Below are positions 1 through 12,350 of a stretch of DNA of 64,000 nt, piece after piece (within the stretch, counting starts at the first letter, position 1; the number at the start of each line of letters is the position of its first letter). This stretch comes from Crossaster papposus (taxonomy: Eukaryota; Echinodermata; Asteroidea; Velatida; Solasteridae). The position numbers and the translations under genes were made by a program. The stretch covers positions 620,001 through 684,000 of the forward strand of contig JBAIAA010000451.1 in the NCBI GenBank assembly GCA_037893245.1, written 5' to 3'. The notes beneath the pieces are model-generated. The model had not been told where the DNA came from. It ran no database searches and worked only from the letters and a program-made list of their open reading frames with translations.

Positions 1-15
1 GGGGGGGGGGGGGGG
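1..15. repeat. G homopolymer at window start
   Basis: Fifteen G residues open the window. Similar long G or C runs occur elsewhere (about 7367-7384, 11106-11131, 12483-12499, 26081-26114, 31439-31450, 42801-42821). Confidence 0.9.
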
Positions 16-183
16 AATATACGCCTATGTAATAAATTCATTTCAATTTTAGGCAAGAACTGTAATCAGTCTGAGTAAAATACACAACTCTGTAAAATAC
101 ACAACTCTGACTTAAGTGAAACGTTCTTTTATCTCAGACAAAAGATTGTCTGTTGTTCATTGAACTTTTCTTGTCTGTGACCA

Positions 184-427
184 GGGGCCAATTTCATAGA
201 GCTGCCTAAGCACAAAGAAATTGCTTAGCATGACAATTTGTCCTTGGCAAAAACAAGGTTACAGACCAAGTTTTCACCTGATCTTTATTGTTCTGGATTG
301 ATAATCGGCTGTTTTTTTGCTTAGCATGAAAAACACGTATAGTTTTGGCTGGTAACCTGTTTTTAATGAGCAAGACTTTTTTGTGCTAAGCAATTTGTTT
401 GCTTAGCAGCTCTATGAAATTGGCCCC
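184..427. mobile_element. R3 MITE copy 1
   Basis: A 244-bp element with inverted ends GGGGCCAATTTCATAGAG and its complement, and internal GCTTAGCA motifs. Two more copies are at 12077-12318 and 62910-63138. No protein. Confidence 0.85.
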
Positions 428-673
428 TGAAGCTACCAGTATTAAGTCTGAAGACTAAAGAACATCGTCATGTCTGGATGTAATAATAGATACAAAACAT
501 AGGTAAAACCTGGCCAATACTGTGGGACATCATTTCCTATCTATAGATATGACACTGGATCTACGTGGAGAAATGGGATTCCTACAGGTACATGTGAACA
601 ATAGAGGGCTCTATAGCCAAAACATTGTCCTCTACAATAGAATAGGTTGTCCTGCCTACATGTAGATCCTACT
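428..673. other. Unassigned non-coding DNA
   Basis: No exon, ORF or repeat is recognised between the R3 element and the first M1 MITE. Confidence 0.5.
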
Positions 674-1192
674 TAAAGGTAGGATACTGTGCAGATATCG
701 AAGATATTTACTACCAAATTATTAGGAAATACATGTATCTTAATCATTTGAAAGTAAATAATGATTCTAGCAGGGTTTCCCCTTAACTTTTTTTTCCACT
801 AGCTGGCCGGACTACTTAGGAAAGGATTTTGACTAGACCGCCGCCGTTTTGACTAGAATTTGGCTAGCAGACCAGCGTTAAGGTCAAACCCCGATTCTAG
901 GCATCTAGCAAAATAATTGCGCTAGATATCCTGTAATTATTCTGAAAAATATAGTTTTATAAAGAAAAATTCACGATTGCCGGACGGTGATCGCGAAAAA
1001 ACAAAGATAACATAAGAATAACTGCTTGACGCAAGTTGAAAACAAACGCTGTTTTTCGAGCTTTTCTTGGCATCCATGATTGTAAAACTTCGGACAGGTC
1101 AGTTAAACGACATTTACTATAAGATACAACCCCCCAAATCTACCCATTCATAATAATTCAAGCAATTACCAATGGTGTATCCTACCTTTAAA
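670..1192. mobile_element. M1 MITE copy 1
   Basis: About 520 bp bounded by TTAAAGGTAGGATAC and CCTACCTTTAA, with a central GATTGCCGGACGGTGATCGC hairpin shared by family members. Ends are compatible with a TTAA target. It forms an inverted pair with the copy at 1234-1628. Confidence 0.85.
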
Positions 1193-1233
1193 GTTATAGT
1201 ATACCATTTGTTCTTTGCGCATTTGTATCATTT

Positions 1234-1628
1234 TAAGGTCAGGATAAACCATTGGTAATTGCTTGAATTATCACGAATGGGTGGATTTTGGGGGTTGTAT
1301 TTTATAGTAAATATCATTTAACTGACCAGTCTGAAGTTTTACAACCATGGATGCTAAGAAAAGCAAAAAAAACGGCGTTTGTTTTCAACCGGCGTCAGGC
1401 AGTGATTCTTATGTTGTTCTTGTTTATTTCGTGATCGCCGTCCGGCAATCGTGAATTTGTTTATAGAATTAAATTTTTCGTAACAATTACAGGATATCTA
1501 GCGCAATCCTTTTGCTGGATGTCTACAATCATTATTTACTTTCAAATAAGTAAGATATTTCTTAGTATTTCGGCAGTAAATTGTTTTGATATCTGCAAAT
1601 GGTGTATACATCCTACAATACCTTTAAG
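1234..1628 (-). mobile_element. M1 MITE copy 2, inverted
   Basis: Opposite orientation to copy 1 and 42 bp from it. It begins at ACCATTGGTAATTGCTTGAA and ends at AATACCTTTAA; its left terminus is truncated. Confidence 0.8.
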
Positions 1629-1959
1629 GCAGCAAAAGTTCTTAAAATACCCCTCCCCCCAAAAAAAGAAGGTGCTAACAAAAAATACATATTAAACCTG
1701 ACAAAGTACGCCCTGTGAATGCTGTACATGTATATTCCGAGAAAATAATAGTCTATTTGTGATTTTGAACCAACTACTAATTAATGGAAATTAAACAAAA
1801 AAATGCATAATATGAGACAAGTCTTTGAAATTTTATTATTTTCTTCACAATGATACGTAGTATACCAGAAAGTAACATTTCACATGGAGTTGAGTCAACT
1901 CCAGTTGTGTGCATTGGAGAAGTATACACCTGCATTTTTTGTGTCTGAATATTAAAGTA

Positions 1960-2215
1960 CGTTGAGGTGATGCGAAATACGGTACCCTCTGGAGACTTGA
2001 ACACAATGGGGACAATGGGAGTGAAAAGGTCTCCAAAGGGTAATTTATATAGATGAATACATGTAGGTCTCCATTAGGAATTTCACGAATTAGATTTTTG
2101 GATTGTACTTAAATTACTCAAAAACTAGGGTTAGAATGTGGGTTAGGGTGAGTGTTTGGGTTAGGGTATAATATAGGGTATATTGGGTCGAAATTTCAAC
2201 TCAGGAAAATAATTG
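1960..2215. repeat. Dispersed repeat, uninterrupted paralogue of 11890-12350
   Basis: GGTACCCTCTGGAGACTTGA through AATACATGTAGGTCTCC and the GGGTTAGGGT stretch recurs inverted at 11890-12350, where an R3 MITE interrupts it. Confidence 0.7.
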
Positions 2216-3171
2216 TGGTTAAAATGGGAGCATTTTGAAAAACGTGCTTGACTTTCTAACCATTTTGTACACGAGAACAAAGCCATGTCTCCTCAGTGAT
2301 ACAAAAACGCGTATACATGTACATTGTACATGTAAAACAAGAGCAAGAGTTAATATCCTTACATCAAATAAGTTTTAAAACAATAATTTGGTTGGTTAAA
2401 GTTGCAAAAGGTACCGGATACATGTACATGTACACTGTACACATGTAGTAGTTATTTAGGTAATCGCCCAAAATTGCCATCGCGTTATAAGCCAGATCCT
2501 AAATTTAGCTTATTTCTGATGAGTAATATTTAAATAGCATAATATTATCTGCAGAAAAAAAAAAAAAAAAAAGTCATGTGACTCAACTCTTTTTTGTCAT
2601 GCCCCCCCTTTTTTTTTTTAGTCCCCTTCTTCCAAAATGTCAGTGAGAAATCCGTTTTGGGAAAATCCAAGCGTCGTCGTTTCCGAACCGGCTGTTAAGT
2701 GGATGTTTTTCATTATTGCCTCCTAATATCTAAGTAGCTGGGTCAAAACAAACCCCCATGTATATCTCTGGTTCATACCGGTACCCCCCTCTCCTTGTTA
2801 GAGACACCGTGTTTAGGGATCGCGTGTGGAACCGTTAAGTCACCAGCGATGTGATTGGTCGATTGGGGGCATGGGTGGAAAAGCCTGCTTCCGTTTTATA
2901 ACGCTTGTAATTTAGGCCACTGAAGAAAAAAATGTTGTTGTTCAGTTACCTGGACTGGCGCTCTACAAACTGAGCTATAATCTTGCCCTACCGGTATCTT
3001 TGTTCGAGGGCGCTAGTCAGAAGTCATAAACACCATTAACCGTGTGGCCAGGGATCACGCCCAATGTACCATACAGGTGGGAAGCGAAGTAAGGATCACT
3101 CAAGGAAGATACGACTTTTGATCTTATTAAAAAGCTGAGATGGTACAGTATTTAGCCCTTTTATGGTTTTA
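2216..3171. other. Unassigned non-coding DNA
   Basis: AT-rich, with an 18-A run near 2556 and several TACATGTA palindromes. No exon recognised. Confidence 0.5.
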
Positions 3172-3539
3172 CCTTTCAAAACCTTTCAAAATCTGCTTAA
3201 TGGGCAAAATGGCTAACAATAAGTATGAACCTTTCAAAACGCTCCAGAATTTGTTGCTACTGCACTACTACACCTTTCAAAACCTTTTGTAAGTTTTTGG
3301 TTTTTTTCACACCAGTTTGTTCAGAGAGTTGTTTTACCTTTCGAAATTAGGTTCCTTTTGTCAGACAGTTTTCTCACCTTTCCAAACCATTCAGTCCAGA
3401 AACTTGAAAGGTATTGTTTTTCTCACACCAGTTTGTTTAGAGAGTTGTTTATCAAAATCTTTCATAGGTTATTTTTGTCAGACAGCTTTCTCATCTTTCA
3501 AAACCCTTTAGTCCAGGGAACTTGAAAGGTTTTGAAAGG
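3172..3539. repeat. Foldback repeat with CCTTTCAAAA ends
   Basis: Starts with tandem CCTTTCAAAA and ends with its complement TTTTGAAAGG. Between lie two ~112-bp direct copies (about 3308-3420 and 3421-3532) of a unit beginning CACACCAGTTTGTT. Confidence 0.65.
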
Positions 3540-4590
3540 TCTGACAGCTCTATGGTGAATGCAATATATAGGAGGGTAACCATAGTAACCCGACGGAACG
3601 CGATTCTTAATGCGTTCCAGAGTATATATCAAATGACTTGCCTACTCAATCCAACATGTTCCAACGGAAATGTGAACTTGTTGGATCCTGTTGGATTCAG
3701 CAGGGTTTGGGGTTAAACGACAAAAAGCTATTCTAATACAGGCTTGTACCGGTAATGTACCTTGATGATCACAGTTTTTAGTATTCCGTATATTTTAATT
3801 TGGGACAGCCCTATTGAGTTTCCTTACCAATGTAGGCCATTTTTGGGGGTTGGAAAAGGTTCACAACATTTATTGAAGCAATTTTGGGCAAACTATTACT
3901 TTTATCACACTGGCCGCACAGCAAAAACAAAAAGTGTATTTAGTTGGTGGTGGCCCTATTAGTATTAACCAACTTGAGGCAGGAAAAGGGGTGATGTTAT
4001 CAGAGGAAAACATCTGCTTCCTGAAGAGCTGTTTGCGGTCACAGATTTACGGCTCTGCTGTTTTAGCTGCAGATTTTTTTTGTTTCTAGAGAGTTGCAAC
4101 ACTGTCTATTTTTTTTTTTAAACATCTTTAAAAAAAAAATAAAAAAATTGTGAAGTCAATCGCTTATTTGTTTAAAAGTTTTACGAAACGTGATGTGTCA
4201 TTTTGCATTCACGCGCATGGATGTGGTCCTGTTTGCGAGATTCCCTTTTTTGGGCCTCCTTTTTTTTTTACTCGATCTCGTGATGTCATTTTTTTTTGCC
4301 GATGTGGCATTTGATTGGCTGGTTGTGACTTTGAGTCACACTTGTATCCAATAGGCTGACAGGTGGTTTTGGTGGTTGCTTAGCAACAACAGCCCCGTAG
4401 ATTCACTGACTCATTTTTTTTTGGCCCAAAAAAATTAAACAGAGGGCGAATTCAAGGAGATTTTGGAAGGGAGATAATTTAACAAGTAGGGATTCGTGGG
4501 GAGTTGTTATCGATTGAATCATTCTCCAAAAATAGCCCCCCCCCAAAAAAAAAAACCCCACTTCCCCCTTTGAAGTTGTTGAAAATGTAT
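3540..4590. other. Unassigned non-coding DNA
   Basis: Includes several A or T runs around 4070-4150 and 4540. Short ORFs here show no family resemblance. Confidence 0.5.
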
Positions 4591-4674
4591 TTAAGGGGTA
4601 TTCTGTGAGCAACCTGCCAAATGCAACAGAATGCAACACAGCTGAAATAGAACCCTGCTAAATGCAAAAACATA

Positions 4675-5129
4675 TGTGACCCGCTCCATCAAAATCAGGA
4701 ATAAGTCTCGAAATGACTTTTTGAGATATGAACATGGTGAGAAAGGGAATTTCATAAGCTTTCTAATAATACCCATCACAAGTGTGTATCTGTTTAGGTT
4801 AACGAGTTATGGTCTGATGAAGATGACAGGTGTATTTTATTTATTTGCCAAATTCACATTCCGAGAAAAACAGCTTTGAAATAAACAAAATTGACCAAAA
4901 TCATACGGACAGCGCACACAAATCCTCTTCATTTTCCTCTTTATTGATCGTTTTTACATACAAGACATTAATGACAATAATCTGTGATACATGTAAACTT
5001 CCTAAAAATGCATTGTTCAGAAAAACGAATTGGTCACGATTTTCACCCATGCGTTCACTTCAACGGCCGATTGCGTAAAACGGTCCCAGCGACTTACATG
5101 TATTCCTGATTACGATAGAGCGGGTCACA
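4675..5129. mobile_element. R2 MITE copy 1
   Basis: Inverted ends TGTGACCCGCTCCATC and complement; 455 bp. Other copies are 17125-17568, 48885-49317 and the interrupted 55883-57958. Confidence 0.85.
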
Positions 5130-5185
5130 TACAGTAGATTCTGTTGCATTGTGTAGGGTTATGCTGGTAAACCGACCAGCAAGCC

Positions 5186-5261
5186 TGAAAGATAAGGCGC
5201 GGCAATGTTTTTGTGGTCTAGAAAGTCAGATAAGCCGCGTCTTTACCGCAGGAAATTACGG
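5186..5261. mobile_element. Right-end fragment of the TA-target element
   Basis: Matches the right end of the 56013-57643 element: GATAAGGCGCGGC, TTTTTGTGGTCTAGAAAGTC and terminus CAGGAAATTACGG followed by TA. Confidence 0.7.
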
Positions 5262-5335
5262 TAATACCAGGATAAATGCGTTGCCAAAAACTTGTTTACC
5301 ATTGGTGCATTCTGTTGCATTTAGCAGGGGTTAGG

Positions 5336-5685
5336 GTTAAATTTAGCTTGCTCAGAATGCTGACAGAATAATATACAATGTGCTTCTCCCACCTAAACTA
5401 GCACCGAGTTACAGAGCTGTGCCCCGATTGGTCCAAAGTTGCATATCATTAGCGTGTATTACTTTCCTGATTGGCTGAAACTCTTGGCGGTGATTGGTCT
5501 GGTCCATGAATAATTAGTGCTAGAATCCTGCTCAGAATCCCATATTGTGCAAAAACCTTGCATTTCCATTTTTTTTAATGGCAATAAAGGGCACAGTTTT
5601 AATGTTCTAACAGAGAATTTACACTTTAATTATGAAACTGTACCACACATTTATAAGGCCACCTATGGCAGTATAAATTGTCAAT
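5336..5685. other. Unassigned non-coding DNA
   Basis: No exon or repeat recognised. Confidence 0.5.
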
Positions 5686-6030
5686 TTAAAGGTACAATGT
5701 AGTATACACCATTTGCAGATATCAAATTTTTTTACTTAACAAATTATTAAGAAATATCTTGCTTTATATTTGAAAGTAAATAATGATTGTAGGCATCCAG
5801 CAAAATGATTGCGCTAGATATCCTGTAATTGTTCCAAAAAATGTCCGGACGGTGATAACATTAACAAGAACAACATAAGAACCATTGCTTGACGCCGGTT
5901 GAAAACGAACGCCATTTTTCTCGCTTTTCTCACCATCCATGATTGTAAAACTTCAAATAGGTTTTATTTACTATAAAATACAACCCTCAAATCCACAGGT
6001 CTATTACTGATATTTCAAGCCATTACCAAC
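5686..6030. mobile_element. M1 MITE copy 3, right end lost
   Basis: TTTAAAGGTAC left end followed by the family text ATTTGCAGATATC and AATGATTGCGCTAGATATCC; it decays before the right terminus. Confidence 0.75.
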
Positions 6031-6232
6031 CCATAGAAACAGTTGTATGTTAATTAGTCCCCTTTTCCAACCTCTCCCCACCCACACTGGCTCACAATAC
6101 TCAGAACACCACTCACCCATGACATAATGGGCCGCGCCATTAAAAACACCATGTCTAGACAAGTCGATTGTATAGCCAAGGGGTGGCTAGCGTGGTTTTA
6201 TTGAAGAGGATGCACACATGAAATGTTTTTAA

Positions 6233-6638
6233 ACTACATACATGTAGTATACCTTTTTTGTACACCATTTGCAGATATCGAAAATATTTACTACCGAATT
6301 ATTAAGAAATATCCTACTCATCTGAAAGTAAATGTTGATTCTGGGCATCCAGTAAAATGATTGCGCTAGATATCCTGTAATTATTCTGAAAAATTAAATT
6401 TTATAATGAAAAATTCGCGATCGCCAGACGGCGATCGCGAAAAAACAAAGATAACATAAGAATAACTGCTCGACGCTGGTTGAAAAAAAACCGCTGTTTT
6501 TCGTGCTTTTCTCGGCATCTATGATTGTAAAACTTCGGACAGCTCAGTTTAAAAACGATATTTACTATAAATACAACCCCCCAAATCTACTCATTCATGA
6601 TAATTCAAGCAATTATGGTGTATACTACCTTTAAAGGG
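6233..6638. mobile_element. M1 MITE copy 4
   Basis: Family text with a near-perfect central hairpin (TTCGCGATCGCC/GGCGATCGCGAA, 6415-6441) and right end CTACCTTTAA. Confidence 0.82.
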
Positions 6639-6852
6639 ATGAGTTGAAAAGTGTTTACTGGATTGTGGGGTGACCTCCAAATTTGTTTGGCAATCACAAA
6701 TACCTTTTTGATTGTGTTTGGGGGATTTGGTTGGTTGTATTGATTTTCTTTTCTGTGGCGGTGCTTGTCTGTGGTGAATGCACATACCTTTACCATGATG
6801 TGTAATAGTTTGTTTATAATTAACAACCATAACATGTTTACAAAATTATAAA

Positions 6853-7273
6853 TGTGACCCACCAGGCCAAAACCAGGCGGAAGTCGGCAAATGTCATTTC
6901 GAGATATGGCATTGTACACAAAACAAATGTGTTGCTGGTCGATTGGTTTTTTTCTACATAAATCGTTAGTTAAAACTCTAATTTATAGGCAGTTCATGTT
7001 TAAACCTTTTTAAAAATCCCCGAAAGTGATAATATCGGCCTTCTTCTGATTTTTGTTGTCGTTGCTATTAGTATTACTCAAATTGAGCAAACTTGTTGCC
7101 GCGAACGGCAACAAAATGTCACTTTTTGAAGCGTCCGTTACTTTTCATTCCATAGCGGTACTGGTGCATGTGATGTATCATTTTAAAGCTTAAAACGCTA
7201 GCAATCCAATGGTATAAAAATCTCTCATATGAAAAATTTCGACTTTAGCCTGGTTTTAGGGTGGTGGGTCACA
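6853..7273. mobile_element. MITE with TGTGACCCACCAGGCC ends
   Basis: A 421-bp element with ends TGTGACCCACCAGGCCAAAA and the complement. Shares the TGTGACC tip and a GAGATATGG subterminal motif with R2 and R7. Confidence 0.8.
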
Positions 7274-7353
7274 AATTCCAACTTGCACCCTGATGCCATT
7301 AACAAGAAATGTTCACATAAATCTGATCTTTCAAATAGTTTTTTTTTCCTTCC

Positions 7354-7384
<31 letters not shown>

Positions 7385-7424
7385 CTTTTATTCGTGATGT
7401 GATTAATACATGATCTAATTAATA

Positions 7425-7690
7425 TTACAATTTGAAAAGCAAGAAAAATGGCGTTCGTTTACAACCGGTGTCGGGCAGTTGTCCAATTATGTTGTTGTTG
7501 TGGTTTTTTTTCGGAATCGCCGTCTGGCGAACAATTTTTTTTATAAAATTTTGTTTGTAACAATAACAGGATATCTAGCGCAATCATTTTGCTTAACATT
7601 ATTTACTTTTAAATAAGTGAGATATTTCTTAATAATTTGGTAGTAAAATTTGTCGATATTCGCAAATGGTGTATCCTACATACCTTTAAA
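7425..7690 (-). mobile_element. M1 MITE copy 5, partial
   Basis: Inverted; the left part is lost next to a G-run at 7367-7384. Right end ATACCTTTAA. Confidence 0.75.
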
Positions 7691-8785
7691 GAAAATGTGA
7701 CTTAAATTTAACCTTTCCATATGTTTAACCTGTACCCACAGTGAAACAGCTCAGTTTTTGTTGCTTCCGATTTTCATCCTTTGTGAAATTCCCAGTTGTT
7801 AAGACCTCAAAAACCTATTTACTTTTGTTTAGACAGTAGGGTTGGATACAAACAAAAATCAACTGGATTGCTGAAGCGAGATTTGTGGCGCGATAGTAAA
7901 GCAAAAAAATCAAATCATATGGAATCTATTGTGTCAATTTACACACTGTCTCCACTGTTGACAATGGCAGTGGCAAGTCGGTCAGTGCAGTGAAGGGCCA
8001 ATGAACTGTGTCGGGGCGCTAGGCCACGCCCCCAACCGGGCAACCACCCACGCTGCCAATGCCATATATGGACATGTGGACAATGGCAGGATTAGTATGA
8101 ATGAAAATATGTAAATTAGTTTTTCCGGAAACGATCCATTAACATTGTGTGTGTGTGTTGGGGGTAAAAATGTAAGTTATAAAGTATACCGGTACATTTT
8201 CCAGCACATTAAATTTTAGGAAAGGTTTTTAAAATGGCAGAGTTCATCCAGTTGAATAAGACAAATTTCTTTGATTTTTTTTATGGAAAAAGCTAAATTT
8301 TGTACATTTTTGGAACATCCATGCAAGTGATACATTGTACCGGTACATGTACAATGTACTTCATGTACAAACTTGTACAGTGTATTGCAATTGAAAATTA
8401 ACTTTGTGAGTGGATTGCGAAATTTTGTGAAAAGAATTTCATTTTTCCATTCAAATTTTATTTTCTCATTTCACACGCAAATTTTACTACAGCTGTGAAA
8501 AGATGTGAAAGTGTTTTTTTTACCGCTTTTGTGAACAAAATGGAGACAAGTTTTCGCACTTTAATTATTATTTTTTATACGGTACATGTAATTGTGTGAA
8601 ATGAAAATGAATTCCATGGGAAGAGAAAATGTCTAAAAGGATTTTTTTTTTTTTTAGGTTAACTTTCAATTGCAATGTACTGTATCAGCAAGGATTTTTG
8701 TTATCGAACGTTATATTATATATATTTTTATATAGTTGTGTAACTTTCTAATTGTGTGTTTTTAAGGGAAATGACATGCAAGTTG
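7691..8785. other. Unassigned non-coding DNA
   Basis: AT-rich with several TACATGTAC/ACCGGTACA palindromes; no exon recognised. Confidence 0.5.
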
Positions 8786-9174
8786 TTAAAGGTAGCATGC
8801 ACCATTTGCAGATATCGAAAATATTTACTACCGAATTATAAGGAAACATCTTACTCATCTGAAAGTAAATAATGATTTTAGGCATCCAGCAAAATGATTG
8901 CGCTAGATATCCTGTAATTATTCTGAAAAATATAATTTCATAAAGAAAAATTTGCGATCGCCGAACGGCAATCGCGAAAAACCCCACAAATAACATAAGA
9001 ATAACTGCTCTACGCCGGTTGAAAACAAACGCTGTTTTTCGTGCTTTTCTCGCCATCCATGATTGTAAAACTTTGGACAGGTCATTTACTATATTTACTA
9101 TAAAATATAACCCTCCCACATCTACGCATTCATGATAATTGAAGCAATTACCAATGGTGTATCCTACCTTTAAC
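8785..9174. mobile_element. M1 MITE copy 6
   Basis: Bounded by TTAAAGGTAGC and CTACCTTTAA with the central hairpin near 8955-8976. The 160-codon open frame on the opposite strand is within the repeat. Confidence 0.85.
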
Positions 9175-9862
9175 TGATATGTTATGTTTTTAAATAAACC
9201 ACCATTATACAGTGAAGCGGAAACAAACAAACAATCTTTGTAGGTGTTTTGTTTTTTTCAGATTTGGCAACTCCAGTGACCTTAAATTGGCCCTGGTCAT
9301 GCTGGTCGGTCACTGTGGTTTTCATGGTGCCATGTTGACTACACCCTTGAGATTGCGTTAATGAGTTCATTTCTATGGACCTAATCAAGCTTCATTATTG
9401 TTCAGCCATCCATAAATTAAACTCACTGTTCAGAGATTTGCACTTTTTGAAATTGTTTGTTTTGAAATATTTTTAATTTTTTTTATTTTCTTACAAAGTT
9501 GTTTTGGAATAGTTTTCTTCTTCTTGTTTAGGTTGGTTGTGAATCAACAATTTATCTAAATATTTTGCCAATTTTTTTTATTTGCCAGTGGTTTGTTTTA
9601 TTGTATAAATTTGGTTTATATAAAATTAAAGATTTAGCCGGAAGTTTAGCCGCATCCAAATTACTTTGCTATGGCTGACAGTATATTGCACACATCTAAG
9701 GAAAGTGAATCCAGCCACTACCGTAGCCATTTGTGAATGCATGTGTGAGTTTGTGTAACATGCCGACCGTTGGTCTACAGTACAAGTAATGGGCCTAATG
9801 AGTACGCTTTCGTGTGCACTTTCCTATGATCAAGTCTGTTCCTACTTCGTCTGGCATCCCGA
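9175..9862. other. Unassigned non-coding DNA
   Basis: No exon or repeat recognised. Confidence 0.5.
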
Positions 9863-10200
9863 CTAATGCTGCGTTCCAATCGCGTCGTGTTTATCGTGTT
9901 CACCGTGAATTTCTCCACGTTCACGAGTAGGTTGCATTCCAAACGCTACTCACCAACACGCACGCGCACAGTCGAGTTAGTCGTGCGGTAAGGACATTCT
10001 TTATCGCGCAAGAACTTGTACGTGAACCAACACGCATGCGCGACTATTTCATTCGTTTATGAAGTCCTGAACATGGAGAAAACAATTCCACCTCGAGTTC
10101 ACCACTGGTGAACACGAGTTACCAGGCAATTAGAACGCCATTATACGACTCGTGAACTCGTAAACACGATAAACGCGACGCGATTGGAACGCAGCATTAG
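9863..10200. mobile_element. Foldback element with CTAATGCTGCGTTCC ends
   Basis: A 338-bp unit; ends CTAATGCTGCGTTCCAATCG and GCGATTGGAACGCAGCATTAG are exact complements. The interior is rich in AACACG/CGTGTT. Confidence 0.85.
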
Positions 10201-11723
10201 CTCCTATAGGAAAGCGCATGCATGTAAACAAAACTATGACGTCATTACGTCTTGGATATATTTAGGCAAGGATACTTCATCCAAATTATGTCAAGCGGAT
10301 GTAACAAATTTGACGTCTCCAAACAATCGCTGTAAAATTTGCCATGTAGTTGAAATATGGCCAACTTAAACTGCAAACTCGCAGCGTAAAAAACCTGCTG
10401 CGACGTCACAAGTTCGCGTTTAAACTGGCCTTTGTTGCACTTATTCATTTCCCGCATGGATCTCAAATCCCAAATAACAAAGAGAATAGTTGCATAAACC
10501 TGTATAAAATAAGGTTTTTTTCCGAGAAATCTTTTATTTAAAAAAAGGCAAAAACCAGTTTTTAAATTTCACTCCATAGCCCAATATTTTTTTATTTATT
10601 TTTGTAACAAAGGTACATGTAGGCCTAATCTTAATCCCAGGGCTGTTAAACTGTGCTCTTAACAAAAAGACGAAGAAGAAAGAAAAAAACACAAAAGAAT
10701 AGTCCCTGAGTTTACACCGAAGTAGAAGCTGCAAAAGTCAAAGCAATACAACTGTACAATGCAGGTACATGTACCGTAAGACGCTTTCATAAATCATTCT
10801 CTTCGTGTATAGCACAGGCCCGGGGTAATCGCACCGAGCGCTGCACTCCCAACGGCTCGGGTCAATAACCGACCGACAGGCATCGCGTGCTTCAGTTTAG
10901 TAATAAGTTGCAGCTAGGCAACCCGATCCGAACGATCTATACATATATTTAGAAAGAGAACTGAAAAAAATATTTTATCAGGGGTGTTGATTGTCCGAGT
11001 CCCGTGCTTTTTTTGCCTGTGAGGCACAAGCTGTTTTAGTTTTGCTAGAGAGTGTTGAGCACTTTAAAGTCCCTACACTGTATGTAACATTTATTGCAGA
11101 TCCTACCCCCCCCCCCCCCCCCCCCCCCCCCAAGCGTAAAAAAAAAAAAACAAGAATCCTAAAATTGAGATGAAATTTGTTTTATTGCTTAATTTGTAAC
11201 GTGCCTTTATTGCCGATTGTGGTCGCAATTATGGATAAGATGAAACTAATGGGACGAAACAAATATACATGTATGTACCGGTAAAGAAAAGACGAAACAG
11301 AAAAGACCAAATCAATAATCTTTTATGGATGACAAACTTATACAGGACGAAATGTGTAAAGAGCGAAGAGTTTAAGTTTTATAACCAAATTGTATTTTAT
11401 GGACGGTTGTTCGGCTCCTTTTCGGTAATGACTCGCTTGTTGCCATGGATACCCACCACTAATGAAGCTGCCATAGACACAAGTGACGTACATGGATATA
11501 GTGTGTGTATGTACCATTCTAATGAAATTTCGTTCCTTTACAGCATACAGTACTGTACGTGAACATTGAAAATACTTAAATTCTGGAAATGTTTACCCTC
11601 TCAACGTTGAGCGGGCCATTACATGAAAGTGCATAGCGCGACTTAAGGCACCTTTTTGTAGAGCCGGTCACATTTGTATTCTTTGGTTGGCCTACTAAAA
11701 ACTATACATTTTGTTAAAAAGTA
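10201..11723. other. Unassigned non-coding DNA
   Basis: Mostly free of dispersed repeats. It holds a GC-richer patch at 10800-10940 and a 26-C run at 11106-11131. It might contain an unrecognised upstream exon or promoter, but I see no convincing ATG-donor pair. Confidence 0.4.
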
Positions 11724-11880
11724 CAAGGTAGGATACACCATTTGTAGATATCAAACAATTTTACTACTGAATCATTAAGAAATAGCTTACTTATTTGAAA
11801 GTCAATAATGATTGTAGTCATCCAGCAAAATGATTGCACTAATGCCTGTAATTGTTCAGAAAAAATATCTTCAAAAATGC
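11724..11880. mobile_element. M1 MITE fragment
   Basis: AAGGTAGGATACACCATTTG and following family text, about 150 bp, right part missing. Confidence 0.7.
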
Positions 11881-11889
11881 TGCTATTTC

Positions 11890-12350
11890 AGCCACGGTTA
11901 ATTTCCTGGGTTGATGAAATTTGGTCTAAATATACCCTAAATTATACCCTAACCCAAACACTAACCCTAGTTTTTGAGTAAATGTTATAAATCTATTTTT
12001 CAAAACCGGTGGAGACCTACATGTATTCATTGATAGAAAGATATGCCCAAAGACCTTTGGACTTCCAATGTGTTCAGGGGCCAATTTCACAGAGCTGCTA
12101 AGCACAAACATTTGCTTAGCATGAACATTTGTCCTTGGTAAAAACAAGGTACAGACCAAATTTTTACATGATCTTTATTGTTTTTGATTGATAATCAGCT
12201 GTTTTTTTGCTCAGCATGAAAAACACGTAGAATGTTGGCTGATAACTTGTTTTTAATGAGCAAGACTTTTTTGTGCTAAGCACATTTTTGTGCTGAGCAG
12301 CTCCGTGAAATTGGCCCCAGGTCTCCACAGGGTACGGAATGTAGAAACAT
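11890..12350. repeat. Dispersed repeat interrupted by R3
   Basis: Inverted match to 1960-2215. The sequence breaks at GTGTTCA and resumes at GTCTCC on either side of the R3 element. Confidence 0.65.
12077..12318. mobile_element. R3 MITE copy 2
   Basis: GGGGCCAATTTCACAGAGC to GAAATTGGCCCC, 242 bp, inserted in the repeat at 11890-12350. Confidence 0.85.

Larger units (their letters stand above)
4600..5335. repeat. Foldback repeat interrupted by R2
   Basis: Text around CAGAATGCAACA and CCCTGCTAAATGC at 4600-4670 recurs inverted as TTCTGTTGCATT and GCATTTAGCAGGGG at 5140-5330. An R2 MITE and a fragment of a TA-target element lie inside. Confidence 0.5.

Noticed and set aside
8748..9230. 160-codon frame on the - strand
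   Set aside because: It lies mostly in an M1 MITE; other copies of the same repeat do not keep the frame.
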